From contig CANLDN010000001.1 in assembly GCA_947489445.1 (NCBI GenBank), positions 992,001-1,056,000 on the forward strand: DNA of 64,000 nt. Direction: 5' to 3'. Source of the stretch: an uncultured Paracoccaceae bacterium. GTDB taxonomy: Bacteria; Pseudomonadota; Alphaproteobacteria; Rhodobacterales; Rhodobacteraceae. The position numbers were made by a program, and so were the translations under genes. The notes beneath the pieces are model-generated. The model saw only the letters and a list, made by a program, of their open reading frames with translations, was not told the origin of the DNA and did no database searches. This document shows, piece by piece, positions 28,998 through 37,279 of this stretch. Each line of letters begins with the position of its first letter. The stretch's first letter is position 1.

Positions 28998-29071
28998 CGA
29001 CGGTTGGTCCAAATTGGTCTGATCATGAGTGTATAGATAGGGTGTTAATAGAAAACTTCCTAATACTTCCT

Positions 29072-29100
29072 CTTGATCAAACACTTTCCCGGCCCCATAT
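29072..29100 (+). promoter_or_regulatory. Sigma-32 (RpoH)-like heat-shock promoter of hsp20
   Basis: CTTGATC (29072-29078), 14-nt spacer, CCCCATAT (29093-29100). This matches the RpoH consensus (CTTGAAA / CCCATnT) well, including the C-run before AT. A T-rich stretch follows and the hsp20 ATG is 65 bp downstream. Confidence 0.8.
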
Positions 29101-29165
29101 TTTTTTCAACGGTCGCCGTAATCGGGGCCAAGATCGACAGTCGCTTGCGAAGAAGGGCATGTCTT

Positions 29166-29579
29166 ATGACGAAACTAGCTTTGGGAACGCACCCGTTCCT
29201 ATTGGGATTTGAACAGCTTGAACGGCTGGTTGAACGCACCGCAAAAAGCGGCAATGACGGCTACCCACCGTATAATATCGAACAAACCTCGGAAAATTCC
29301 TATCGCATCACACTGGCTGTGGCCGGTTTTGCCGAGGGCGATCTTGCCATTACCGTCGAAGATAACTCTTTGGTCATTCGTGGGCGTCAAAGTGATGACA
29401 GCGATGGGCGTATCTTTCTGCATCGGGGCATTGCAGCCCGGCAGTTTCAGCGCTCTTTCGTGCTGGCCGATGGCGTCGATGTGGGCGAGGCGGTGATGGA
29501 AAACGGTTTGCTGCATGTGGATCTGACCCGCGCGGTTCCTGATCGCGTCGTGCAGACCATCAATATTCGGAAAGGGTAA
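29166..29579 (+). CDS. Small heat shock protein Hsp20 (IbpA-like)
   Basis: A 137-residue alpha-crystallin-domain holdase. PPYNIEQTSENSYRITLAVA opens the domain and MENGLLHVDLTRAVPD carries the closing G-L-L-x-V-x-L motif. The N-terminus FLLGFEQLERLVERTAKSGN is the IbpA type. The start at ATG 29166 follows an RpoH-like promoter. Followed 3 bp later by a DUF1150 gene, the usual pair in Rhodobacterales. Confidence 0.95.
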   Translation: MTKLALGTHPFLLGFEQLERLVERTAKSGNDGYPPYNIEQTSENSYRITLAVAGFAEGDLAITVEDNSLVIRGRQSDDSDGRIFLHRGIAARQFQRSFVLADGVDVGEAVMENGLLHVDLTRAVPDRVVQTINIRKG

Positions 29580-29582
29580 GCC

Positions 29583-29807
29583 ATGAATACGAAATTTGAT
29601 CTCAAGACCATGGGCGAAAACATCGTCTATGTAAAACCTATCGCCGTCACTGAGTTACCTGATGAGCTGCAACAGCAAGCGGGTGATCTGGAAACGCTGT
29701 TTTCGGTACATAATGCGCAAGGCGAGCAGCTTGCATTGGTCGCAAACCGCAAGCTGGCGTTTCATCTGGCGCGTGAAAACGACATGCGCCCTGTGACAGT
29801 GCACTAA
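29583..29807 (+). CDS. DUF1150 family protein
   Basis: A 74-residue protein (GENIVYVKPIAVTELPDELQ, then FSVHNAQGEQLALVANRKLA) matching DUF1150, typically found directly downstream of hsp20 in alphaproteobacteria. Probably cotranscribed with hsp20 and therefore heat-inducible; molecular role unknown. Its stop overlaps that of the convergent glycosyltransferase by 4 nt. Confidence 0.9.
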   Translation: MNTKFDLKTMGENIVYVKPIAVTELPDELQQQAGDLETLFSVHNAQGEQLALVANRKLAFHLARENDMRPVTVH

Positions 29808-30634
29808 ACCCAGATGTTGTATTTCTCTTGCATGTAACGGATGCAGGCCTGGTTTGCTTGACCCCGGTCTGCACCGTCAATGACTGACAAATAAAGAGGG
29901 TCATTGTCGTGGTTTTCCGAACGATGCACAAAAGGGAAGTCTGGCGGTGTCCAGATCGGGATGTTCCGCCGCTCCAGATGACCTGAAATCCAGATATCAT
30001 CGACAGCCCAAAGCATATCAGGGATGTCGTAAAACAGATCATCAAAGAAATCCGCACGAACAAGAACACCCCCAAAGCCTTCGGCAAAGTCGGCGTAGCC
30101 ACCTTTACCGAATTTGGGGCAGGCCGGCTTTGGCTCTGACCGCAGAGTTACCATTTGGCGCACGAGTTGCTTTGCCCGTTTTGCACGGTATTCAAAGCCT
30201 TTCTTGTAACGCATCGCGCGCGGCTGTCGCTGTGTTTCAGGGCCGATCCCAAGATAATCAAGATCAAAGCTGGTCGATGCAATGCATTCGCCGGTGTGGC
30301 CGTCCAGATGCACGTCAATCATGCGTTGAAACCTGTCGGGTTCATACAGCATGTCATCGTCGCAATAGATGATAAGATCATCAGAACGGCCTAATTCTTC
30401 AGCCGCAAATAGCACCTTTGTGGCGGGACCCAAATCCTCCCCCGTCTGGATCACACGAATACCATTGGGCACATCAGGCAAGCCGCCGTCATAGTTGGGA
30501 AAGCGGCGAAACCGCTTCGGAATATATAATCTGATTTCATCAATGTTTGTCGTTTGATTGAGCAGACATTGGAGGGTCGGTTCCAAATCACCAAAGCGTG
30601 TCGGGATGGTAGAGAGTGTGACGATGACGTTCAT
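29804..30634 (-). CDS. Glycosyltransferase-like protein (GT-A fold)
   Basis: A 276-residue protein. It begins MNVIVTLSTIPTRFGDLEPT and contains a D-D-D motif (YCDDDMLYEPDRF, residues 92-94) after the strand LIIYCDDD, as in GT-A enzymes that bind a nucleotide sugar with a metal. A later acidic motif VDDIWISGHLERRNI fits an acceptor/catalytic region. Acceptor and sugar unknown. It lies 27 bp downstream of sat-cysC on the same strand. Confidence 0.75.
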   Translation of the reverse strand: MNVIVTLSTIPTRFGDLEPTLQCLLNQTTNIDEIRLYIPKRFRRFPNYDGGLPDVPNGIRVIQTGEDLGPATKVLFAAEELGRSDDLIIYCDDDMLYEPDRFQRMIDVHLDGHTGECIASTSFDLDYLGIGPETQRQPRAMRYKKGFEYRAKRAKQLVRQMVTLRSEPKPACPKFGKGGYADFAEGFGGVLVRADFFDDLFYDIPDMLWAVDDIWISGHLERRNIPIWTPPDFPFVHRSENHDNDPLYLSVIDGADRGQANQACIRYMQEKYNIWV

Positions 30635-30661
30635 AATGCGGTGATTTCCGGAGCAAGCACT

Positions 30662-32371
30662 TCAGGCTTTAATGAGCCCCATGCTTTCGAGCTTCAGAAT
30701 GACCTGATGGGCGCAGTTATCCACTGGCACGCTTTCTGTTTCCAATCGCAATTCGGGGTTTTCGGGCACGTCATAGGGGTCTGAAATGCCCGTGAATTCC
30801 TTGATCTTGCCAGCCCGGGCCAGTTTGTAAAGCCCCTTGCGGTCGCGCCGTTCGCATTCCTCGATCGATGTTGCAACATGGACCTCCATAAAGGCACCGA
30901 ATTGCTCAATCTCTTCGCGCACAGCGCGGCGCGTGGCGGCATAGGGCGCGATGGGTGCACAAATGGCAATGCCCCCGTTTTTGGTGATTTCGGAGGCTAC
31001 ATAGCCGATCCGTCGGATATTCAGATCGCGGTGTTCCTTGCTGAACCCCAGTTCGGACGACAGGTTCTTGCGCACGATATCCCCGTCAAGCAACGTGACA
31101 GGCCGACCGCCCATCTCCATCAACTTGACCATCAGCGCATTGGCGACCGTTGATTTTCCCGAGCCGGAGAAGCCGGTGAAAAACACGGTGAAGCCCTGTT
31201 CGGCTCGTGGCGGGCGTGTCTTGCGCAATTCCTCGACCACGGCGGGGAATGAAAACCATTCAGGGATTTCCAAACCTTCGGACAGGCGCCGCCGCAATTC
31301 GGTGCCCGAGATATTCAGGATTGTGACATCATCCTTATCATGGATTTCATCGGCAGGTTCATATTGGGCGCGATCCTGCACATAGACCATGTGCTTAAAG
31401 TCGACCATTTCGATACCCATTTCCTCCTGATGCTGGCGGAACAGGTCTTGGGCATCATAGGGTCCGTAAAAATCCTCACCGGCTGAATTCTTGCCGGGTC
31501 CGGCGTGATCCCGGCCCACAATGAAATGGGTGCAGCCGTGGTTCTTACGGATCAGCCCGTGCCATACCGCCTCGCGCGGGCCCGCCATGCGCATGGCGAG
31601 GTTCAGCAGGCTCATCGTTGTCGTCGATGACGGGTATTGGTCCAGCACAGCCTCGTAGCAGCGCACGCGGGTGAAATGGTCGATATCACCGGGTTTGGTC
31701 ATGCCGACCACGGGGTGGATCAGCAGGTTCGCCTGCGCCTCTTTCGCCGCGCGAAACGTCAGTTCCTGATGGGCGCGATGCAGCGGATTACGGGTCTGGA
31801 AGGCGACAACCTTGCGCCAGCCCAGCTTGCGGAAATAGGCGCGCAACTCGTTCGGTGTGTCACGCCGCCCACGGAAATCGTAATGGACCGGCTGTTGGAT
31901 TCCGGTCACCGGGCCGCCCAGATACACATCGCCCGCCGTGTGATGCAAATAATTGACTGCCGGGTGCGCCAGATCGTTGGCCCCATAGACTTTTTCCGCC
32001 TCATGCGCCTTGTCCGGCAACCACTTGTCAGTGACCGTCATTGCACCCAGGATCACCCCTTCTTGATCGCGCAAGGCGATGTCTTGGCCCAGTTCAACGG
32101 TGTCTGCGAAAGCCGCTGTCACATCCAGCGTGATCGGCATCGGCCATAGCGTGCCATCAGCCAGCCGCATCTTGTCGACCACGCTGTCATAATCAGACTG
32201 TGACAAAAAACCCTTGAGCGGGTTAAAGCCGCCATTCATCAGCAGCTCCAGATCGCAAATCTGGCGCAGGGACAGGTCGTGGCTGATCAAATCGGCCGCA
32301 TCCATCTTCATCTTCTGCGCGCTCTCGTAAGAGACATACAGTTCCGGGATCGGGGCCAAATCTTGCACCAT
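30662..32371 (-). CDS. Bifunctional sulfate adenylyltransferase / adenylylsulfate kinase
   Basis: A 569-residue fusion that activates sulfate to APS and then PAPS for assimilation. The N-terminal two thirds is an ATP sulfurylase: TRNPLHRAHQELTFRAAKEA with the HxxH motif, and GRDHAGPGKN. The C-terminal 170 residues are APS kinase with P-loop GFSGSGKST at about 400-408 and the ADP/APS segment APIAPYAATRRAVRE. Such fusions are common in roseobacters. Start at MVQDLAPIPE (32371), with an AGG-type ribosome site, rather than an ATG 14 codons upstream. Confidence 0.95.
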   Translation of the reverse strand: MVQDLAPIPELYVSYESAQKMKMDAADLISHDLSLRQICDLELLMNGGFNPLKGFLSQSDYDSVVDKMRLADGTLWPMPITLDVTAAFADTVELGQDIALRDQEGVILGAMTVTDKWLPDKAHEAEKVYGANDLAHPAVNYLHHTAGDVYLGGPVTGIQQPVHYDFRGRRDTPNELRAYFRKLGWRKVVAFQTRNPLHRAHQELTFRAAKEAQANLLIHPVVGMTKPGDIDHFTRVRCYEAVLDQYPSSTTTMSLLNLAMRMAGPREAVWHGLIRKNHGCTHFIVGRDHAGPGKNSAGEDFYGPYDAQDLFRQHQEEMGIEMVDFKHMVYVQDRAQYEPADEIHDKDDVTILNISGTELRRRLSEGLEIPEWFSFPAVVEELRKTRPPRAEQGFTVFFTGFSGSGKSTVANALMVKLMEMGGRPVTLLDGDIVRKNLSSELGFSKEHRDLNIRRIGYVASEITKNGGIAICAPIAPYAATRRAVREEIEQFGAFMEVHVATSIEECERRDRKGLYKLARAGKIKEFTGISDPYDVPENPELRLETESVPVDNCAHQVILKLESMGLIKA

Positions 32372-32534
32372 CTTTATACCTGACATTCGTGATTTTCGTC
32401 TGTTGCGTGGCATAGACCTGGTGTCGGTGCATGTCTAGCGAGGTTGGCCAGATAAGACGGCTGTTCGCGCCTTTCTTGCTGGTCTGGAAATATATCAGGC
32501 TCTGGTGTCCCGGACGGGAACAACGGGTTGGTTA

Positions 32535-33020
32535 TCAGGCCGGTCGCCAAGCGGTTGGTTCTGCTGCAACACGGATCTGCGCAGTACCGGGCTTGTTCCA
32601 TGCAAACAGCACAACATGCCAGCGTTCGGGGGCACGGCGTGAGGCATAGATCATCCCGTCGGTACCGCTGGCACGTACCGCATCAGACGCCTTCCAACTG
32701 GTCGCAGGCTGCCCCTTGGCCCGTTCCTCCGCCCAAGGCACGCTGGGCCAGGCGGGATCAATGCCCAGCGTGTCACACGTATCGGGATCACGCAGATCAG
32801 CAAGCCGCGCGCCAGTCAACTGTAGCTGGATCAGGACACGCGGTGGGTCATCGGGCCGAAGATAAATATTGATCGCTATGGCGGCCCCCTCTTGCGTCGG
32901 TGACGCATAAAGGGCGGGCTGACCACTATGATGAAATCGCCCTTCCGGATGAACGACGCCGTCCAGCACCGCGTCCGCATATCGGGCAAAGGCAATGCGA
33001 TACAAATTGGTTGTCAGCAC
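32535..33020 (-). CDS. RES-domain protein, NAD-degrading toxin family member
   Basis: A 161-residue RES domain. Landmarks: LYRIAFARYAD at the N-terminus, EGRFHHSGQPALYASP (R28 and Y38 match the catalytic Arg and Tyr of RES toxins), and late TDGMIYASRRAPERWHVVLF. RES toxins of the Xre-RES type degrade NAD+. The Glu expected about 11 residues after the Tyr is not there (AAIAINI instead), so catalysis is uncertain. Start GTG 33020 overlaps the stop of the DUF4132 gene by 7 nt. No Xre antitoxin gene adjoins it. Confidence 0.8.
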   Translation of the reverse strand: MLTTNLYRIAFARYADAVLDGVVHPEGRFHHSGQPALYASPTQEGAAIAINIYLRPDDPPRVLIQLQLTGARLADLRDPDTCDTLGIDPAWPSVPWAEERAKGQPATSWKASDAVRASGTDGMIYASRRAPERWHVVLFAWNKPGTAQIRVAAEPTAWRPA

Positions 33021-35083
33021 CGTTGTTCTACCAATGTGACAAGGGTTTTGATCAATTTATCCAATGATTTGTCCTCGTAGGGAAGCCATGCACGTTTAGC
33101 CGGTGTAACCTCAACTGGATCGCCATTTCGGGTTACGCGCCCGGTTGCCAGATGCACCTTGGTCGCCCCCTGAAACACCGCACGGCCATCGAATTTCAGC
33201 ACCCCATCCGCCACCTGCGCCGCAAACAGGCGCTGCAAGACAGTTTCGCGCATGTCGATCGTGCGTTGCCCCGGGATCAGGATCCTGTCGTACCCGCTTG
33301 AGTCCCAATCCAATGAGGCCGCACCAACACTGACCAGCAAATCGACCTGCCGCAACACCTCTGACAAAACACGTGGTGGCAGATCACCAAGACTGTCGGC
33401 CCCGGATATCAGCCGAAGCCCAGGTGTTGTGCCGTAAGAACCGGAACCGGGATAGATATGATCGTGGAAAGGCAGCGCGAAACGGCAGGCCTCTCGGGTC
33501 ACGACGTATTGATCATAATCAATCTCCCAACCCAGCCCCAAACCAGTCGCGCCGATTGGATCAGTCAACACGCCATAGCCTTCGAACATCGCCGTTTCAC
33601 AAGTCTTCAACTCTACCTCGTGCGGTCGGTAATGCTCACGAAAAGCCTGCGCGAAGGGCTGGGTGATCTTACCTTGCAGCAATCGGTCACGCCAAAGACT
33701 GCGGGCCTGGGCGGTGCTGTCAACGGGATGCCAAAGCCGGATATGTTGCCCTGCCATGGCTTCATATTGGGCATCGTCAACGCCACGCCAATGCCCGGTT
33801 TTGTCCCATAATACTGTAACGGTGACATTGTTCGTCCCCGTCACTTCCCAAATCAGTTTTTGGGTCATGGGCGCAATCTGTTCTGCTGCGACAAAGCGGC
33901 TGTGCCAGTCATCGTAGGTAAAACCTGCTGCCTGCCATAACAGGGATTCGTAAGATTTCTTGACCGCGGTGACCAGATTTTTGGGGATCGGTTCACCCGC
34001 AGGAAGTTGCTGGATCAGATCGGGACGTTTGGCCAGCTTGGCCATTGCCTGCTTATGGTATTTGTCCAGTTTCTTGCGCACGCCCGCGTGGCGCACGCCT
34101 GTCCGAATATCGCCAAAAAGCTGCATGTTCGGGGCTGTTGCACAATCGATCATCAGCTTACCAATCCCCATAGTCAGGCGTTGGGACGGCATGGTTTTTG
34201 CCTTCGCATCGGGGGCCTGCGATGCATCGCGCCAGAGCTGTGGCAAAACATCCTGCACCCAGTCCAGTTGCAGCTGCAATCCCGCAAAAATGACATGTTC
34301 AATGATCCGGCAATCATCATAATTTACGCCTTTATCCGGTTTATACGCAGCCTCACCGGCCTGCATGGCCCGCAAATGATCTGAAACCTCTTGCAAGGCG
34401 TTTTTTGCAAATTTCAGATATCCGGGGACAGTGAGAAGCGCATCGCGCGTCGCGGTCGGGGTGAAATCCAGATAGGGGATCAAGCTACGGTCCGGTAGCG
34501 TGAACAATACGTTCAATTCACGTTTTCCGATGGGTCCGGCGGCGTCAAGCAGGTCTTGCTTGGCCGTTTTCGCAAGATCGGAAAAACCAGCGGCGGCCGC
34601 GAGAACAAACCGATTTGCCGGACGACCACCGGCTACATAAAACCAAAGCGAACGGGCGATATTCCGGTCATCAGCGGTCATCGGATCGGTGAGATTTGTC
34701 AACACATCTTCAAACAGGTCGCTGCAATGAACCCAGTCAAGCCGACGTTGGTTATCATCCGGGCAGCGCGGTAACCCCAGAAAGCCAAGCATCTGGGAGC
34801 GTTCATAGATCTTCTGTAGCGCCTGACTTACCAAGGCAGACGGACAAGCAAGGGCTGCGTCATGGGTAAGCTCTCGGACGACCCATAACAGGCGCTGTGC
34901 CTGCACATCGAAGCGTCGATCAAAGTGATCAAAACTCAGGATCTTCAGCTGCATACGTTGTTCGGGCGTGATGTCCTTTGCGTCAAATTTACCGTTCAGC
35001 AGGCTCGGATGCAGCTGCGCCTCGCCCCGTAGAACAATACAGAGCTGCGAAAACCAAGGGGGCGGGGTTTCCGCCAAATTCAA
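33014..35083 (-). CDS. DUF4132 domain protein (MolR/YehI-like, short form)
   Basis: A 689-residue protein (with TTG start). The second half has the DUF4132 pattern: [40 protein letters not shown], and a C-terminal segment with [19 protein letters not shown]. Residues before that are helical. The frame is open from inside trxB; TTG 35083 overlaps the trxB TGA (TTGA) and gives a coherent N-terminus ([20 protein letters not shown]). ATG 34954 is the conservative alternative. It is sandwiched between trxB and a RES-domain gene with overlaps on both sides. Function of DUF4132 unknown; a longer paralogue lies at 37280-40993. Confidence 0.78.
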   Translation of the reverse strand: MNLAETPPPWFSQLCIVLRGEAQLHPSLLNGKFDAKDITPEQRMQLKILSFDHFDRRFDVQAQRLLWVVRELTHDAALACPSALVSQALQKIYERSQMLGFLGLPRCPDDNQRRLDWVHCSDLFEDVLTNLTDPMTADDRNIARSLWFYVAGGRPANRFVLAAAAGFSDLAKTAKQDLLDAAGPIGKRELNVLFTLPDRSLIPYLDFTPTATRDALLTVPGYLKFAKNALQEVSDHLRAMQAGEAAYKPDKGVNYDDCRIIEHVIFAGLQLQLDWVQDVLPQLWRDASQAPDAKAKTMPSQRLTMGIGKLMIDCATAPNMQLFGDIRTGVRHAGVRKKLDKYHKQAMAKLAKRPDLIQQLPAGEPIPKNLVTAVKKSYESLLWQAAGFTYDDWHSRFVAAEQIAPMTQKLIWEVTGTNNVTVTVLWDKTGHWRGVDDAQYEAMAGQHIRLWHPVDSTAQARSLWRDRLLQGKITQPFAQAFREHYRPHEVELKTCETAMFEGYGVLTDPIGATGLGLGWEIDYDQYVVTREACRFALPFHDHIYPGSGSYGTTPGLRLISGADSLGDLPPRVLSEVLRQVDLLVSVGAASLDWDSSGYDRILIPGQRTIDMRETVLQRLFAAQVADGVLKFDGRAVFQGATKVHLATGRVTRNGDPVEVTPAKRAWLPYEDKSLDKLIKTLVTLVEQRC

Positions 35084-36021
35084 TCCTGCTCGGCCAGGAA
35101 CTTTTCCGCGTCCAGCGCAGCCATACACCCCATACCGGCCGATGTGACCGCCTGACGGTAAACGTGATCGGTCAAATCGCCCGCAGCAAAGACACCCGGG
35201 ACGGCGGTGCGGGTCGTGCCGGGTTCGACTTTGACGTAGCCGCCGTTGTGGGTTTCCAACTGGTCCTTGACCAGTTCGGATGCCGGCGCGTGGCCGATGG
35301 CGATAAATACGCCTTTGGCCGGGATTTCGGTGATTTCGCCTGTTTCAGTGTGTTTGACCCGCACCCCTTCGACGCCGAGCGGTTGGTCGGTGCCGTAAAT
35401 CTCATCAACTTCGTGAAACCAGAGCGGTTCGATTTTTTCGTTTTTCATCAGGCGGTTCTGCAGGATTTTTTCGGCGCGCAGTTCGTCCCGCCGGTGGATC
35501 AGCGTAACCTTGGAGGCGAAGTTGGTCAGGAACAATGCTTCCTCTACCGCGGTGTTGCCGCCGCCCACGACCACGATTTCCTGACCCCGGTAGAAAAACC
35601 CGTCGCAGGTCGCACAGGCGCTGACGCCGAAGCCCTTGAACTTGTCCTCGGTCGGCAGGCCCAGCCATTTGGCGCGCGCGCCTGTGGACAAGATCACGGC
35701 GTCGGCGGTGTAAATGGTGCCGCTATCGGATTTGGCGGTAAAGGGCCGGTTTTGCAGGTCGAGTTCGGTGATGATGTCACCCACAACCTCGCAGCCCATG
35801 GCGCGGGCGTGCGCCTCCATTCTGACCATGAGATCAGGGCCTTGCACCTCTGTGTCGCCGGGCCAGTTTTCAACTTCGGTGGTGGTGGTGAGCTGTCCGC
35901 CGGGTTCCAAGCCTTGCACAAGGATCGGCTCTAGCATCGCGCGCGCCGCATAAACGCCAGCAGAATAGCCAGCAGGGCCGGAGCCGATGATCAGAACTTT
36001 GGTGTGGCGGGTGGCAGACAT
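35080..36021 (-). CDS. trxB: Thioredoxin-disulfide reductase
   Basis: A 313-residue NADPH-dependent flavoprotein that reduces thioredoxin. FAD motif [20 protein letters not shown], redox-active CATC in [20 protein letters not shown] motif [16 protein letters not shown], and C-terminal [20 protein letters not shown]. Divergent from an Lrp-family gene. Unusually, a DUF4132 gene is coupled to its stop codon. Confidence 0.97.
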   Translation of the reverse strand: MSATRHTKVLIIGSGPAGYSAGVYAARAMLEPILVQGLEPGGQLTTTTEVENWPGDTEVQGPDLMVRMEAHARAMGCEVVGDIITELDLQNRPFTAKSDSGTIYTADAVILSTGARAKWLGLPTEDKFKGFGVSACATCDGFFYRGQEIVVVGGGNTAVEEALFLTNFASKVTLIHRRDELRAEKILQNRLMKNEKIEPLWFHEVDEIYGTDQPLGVEGVRVKHTETGEITEIPAKGVFIAIGHAPASELVKDQLETHNGGYVKVEPGTTRTAVPGVFAAGDLTDHVYRQAVTSAGMGCMAALDAEKFLAEQD

Positions 36022-36176
36022 TTTGGGGCCTCATGAAGCTGGTGTTTGCTTGATATAGCTGCGCACGCGCTGCGTTGAAAGATCATCTGGCATGTTCTTT
36101 TCTTGCTTATTTGCGAAACATTGTTGCGCATCACGAGGCCGACACGTAGTATCTGGAAAAATTGCTGGAGTTATGA

Positions 36177-36677
36177 ATGCCCGGAACGAAACTTGACGAC
36201 ATTGACCGCATGATTCTTGCGGAGCTTCAGGCGGATGGGCGGATGACCAATGTGGAGCTGGCCAAGCGCGTCGGCATTTCCGCCCCACCCTGTCTGCGCC
36301 GGGTGCGTACATTGGAAGAGCAGGGATTTATCCAAGGATATCATGCAGATGTGAATGCCCGCGAGTTGGGTTTCGAAGTGCAGGTATTTGCGATGGTTGG
36401 CCTTGTCAGTCAGGCAGAGGTCGATCTGAGCGCCTTTGAGGCGCGCTGCGCAAAATGGCCGTTGGTGCGCGAGTGTCACATGCTGAATGGCGAGGTGGAT
36501 TTCATCCTGAAATGCGTGGCCCCGGATTTGCGCACATTTCAGCGGTTCCTGACGGAAGAACTGACGAGTGCGGATAATGTGGCCAGCGTCAAGACATCGC
36601 TGGTCATTCGCGGGGCCAAAGATGAGCCGGGCGTGCCGTTTGATGTGCTTGAAGAACGGCTGGCGCAAGAGGCCTGA
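36177..36677 (+). CDS. Lrp/AsnC-family regulator
   Basis: A 166-residue regulator with an N-terminal winged helix (DDIDRMILAELQADGRMTNV, then ELAKRVGISAPPCLRRVRTL) and a C-terminal RAM ligand domain. GGAG lies 6 nt before the ATG at 36177. Divergent from trxB with a 155-bp gap; it may regulate trxB, but no clear operator was found. Confidence 0.93.
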   Translation: MPGTKLDDIDRMILAELQADGRMTNVELAKRVGISAPPCLRRVRTLEEQGFIQGYHADVNARELGFEVQVFAMVGLVSQAEVDLSAFEARCAKWPLVRECHMLNGEVDFILKCVAPDLRTFQRFLTEELTSADNVASVKTSLVIRGAKDEPGVPFDVLEERLAQEA

Positions 36678-36763
36678 CGCAACGCGCGGTGGGGTGTTGC
36701 GGCGAGGAATTCGTCTATACAGCCGGAATGCCGTTAATCCCTTGCAAAATTGGACTAAACCCT

Positions 36764-36814
36764 CATGCAGAAGCTATGCAGAAACCGTGCGCAAACCATG
36801 CGCATGATTGTATG
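36764..36814 (-). repeat. 51-bp phased element, copy B
   Basis: Read on the minus strand this is the same element as 11378-11428, with two substitutions (one in the second and one in the third 11-bp unit). On this strand GCAT/GCAC recurs every 11 bp. TTAATC precedes it at the same distance as in copy A. It lies between the Lrp gene and the DUF4132 C-terminal fragment, upstream of the YehI-type module. Confidence 0.85.
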
Positions 36815-37009
36815 GCAATGGGCGGATTAACAGGCCGTACGGTCCAAAATCTAAACACGGGGTTAACGACCCTGATCGCAGTGATCACGACGCGGACCGC
36901 TTTGCCTTTGTCCAAACAATAAAGGCGCGGCTTCTTTGTCGCGCCCGTGCGTATTCTGACCGAAACGCAAAGAAACGACACGCGGCTGATCGACCGTGAA
37001 AGGTGGATG

Positions 37010-37246
37010 ATGACCACGTTCAAACAGCGTACTGCCGCCAAGAAGGCTGGCTATGATCGTGCGGATGGTGGCGGCTTTGATGCCTGCCGCAAGGAATTCC
37101 GCAGCGCCCAAATTTGGGCTGATTTATATTTCACTGGTAGCTACGTATCAGAAGAGGGCATACCCGCTGCGATCAAGCATATGCAGTTCACACAGTTGAA
37201 TGACGGTGCCTTCGACGAGGATTGGGAAAGTAAAGGACTGTACTAA
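37010..37246 (+). CDS. DUF4132 C-terminal fragment (truncated paralogue or mini-protein)
   Basis: 78 residues if started at ATG 37010, which has AGG 6 nt upstream. The sequence parallels the C-terminus of the 1237-residue protein encoded next: AAKKAGYDR versus AATKLGYER, RKEF versus RKPF, FTGSY versus FTGNY, DEDWE versus DPDWE. Homology continues in frame upstream of any ATG (LTETQRNDTRLIDRERW versus LPDDQRDAVEIVDRKGW), back to a stop at 36920-36922. So the piece is most easily read as the remnant of a larger, lost DUF4132 gene whose end may still be translated. A GTG at 36947 is another possible start. Confidence 0.65.
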   Translation: MTTFKQRTAAKKAGYDRADGGGFDACRKEFRSAQIWADLYFTGSYVSEEGIPAAIKHMQFTQLNDGAFDEDWESKGLY

Positions 37247-37279
37247 GTTGCAGCGATTCAAAAGCAGATCGGGCGTGAG

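Noticed and set aside
32535..33020. Classic Xre-RES toxin-antitoxin pair
   Set aside because: No helix-turn-helix antitoxin gene of the Xre type adjoins the RES gene; its upstream partner is a DUF4132 protein.
36924..36945. GGCGCG / CGCGCC stem as a terminator
   Set aside because: The plus strand has no T-run after it. The minus strand has a partial T-run but there is no minus-strand gene upstream to terminate, so it is left unannotated.
36763..37041. Minus-strand open frame of 92 codons covering copy B of the 51-bp element
   Set aside because: It runs through the non-coding repeat and opposite the DUF4132 fragment and has no protein-like features.
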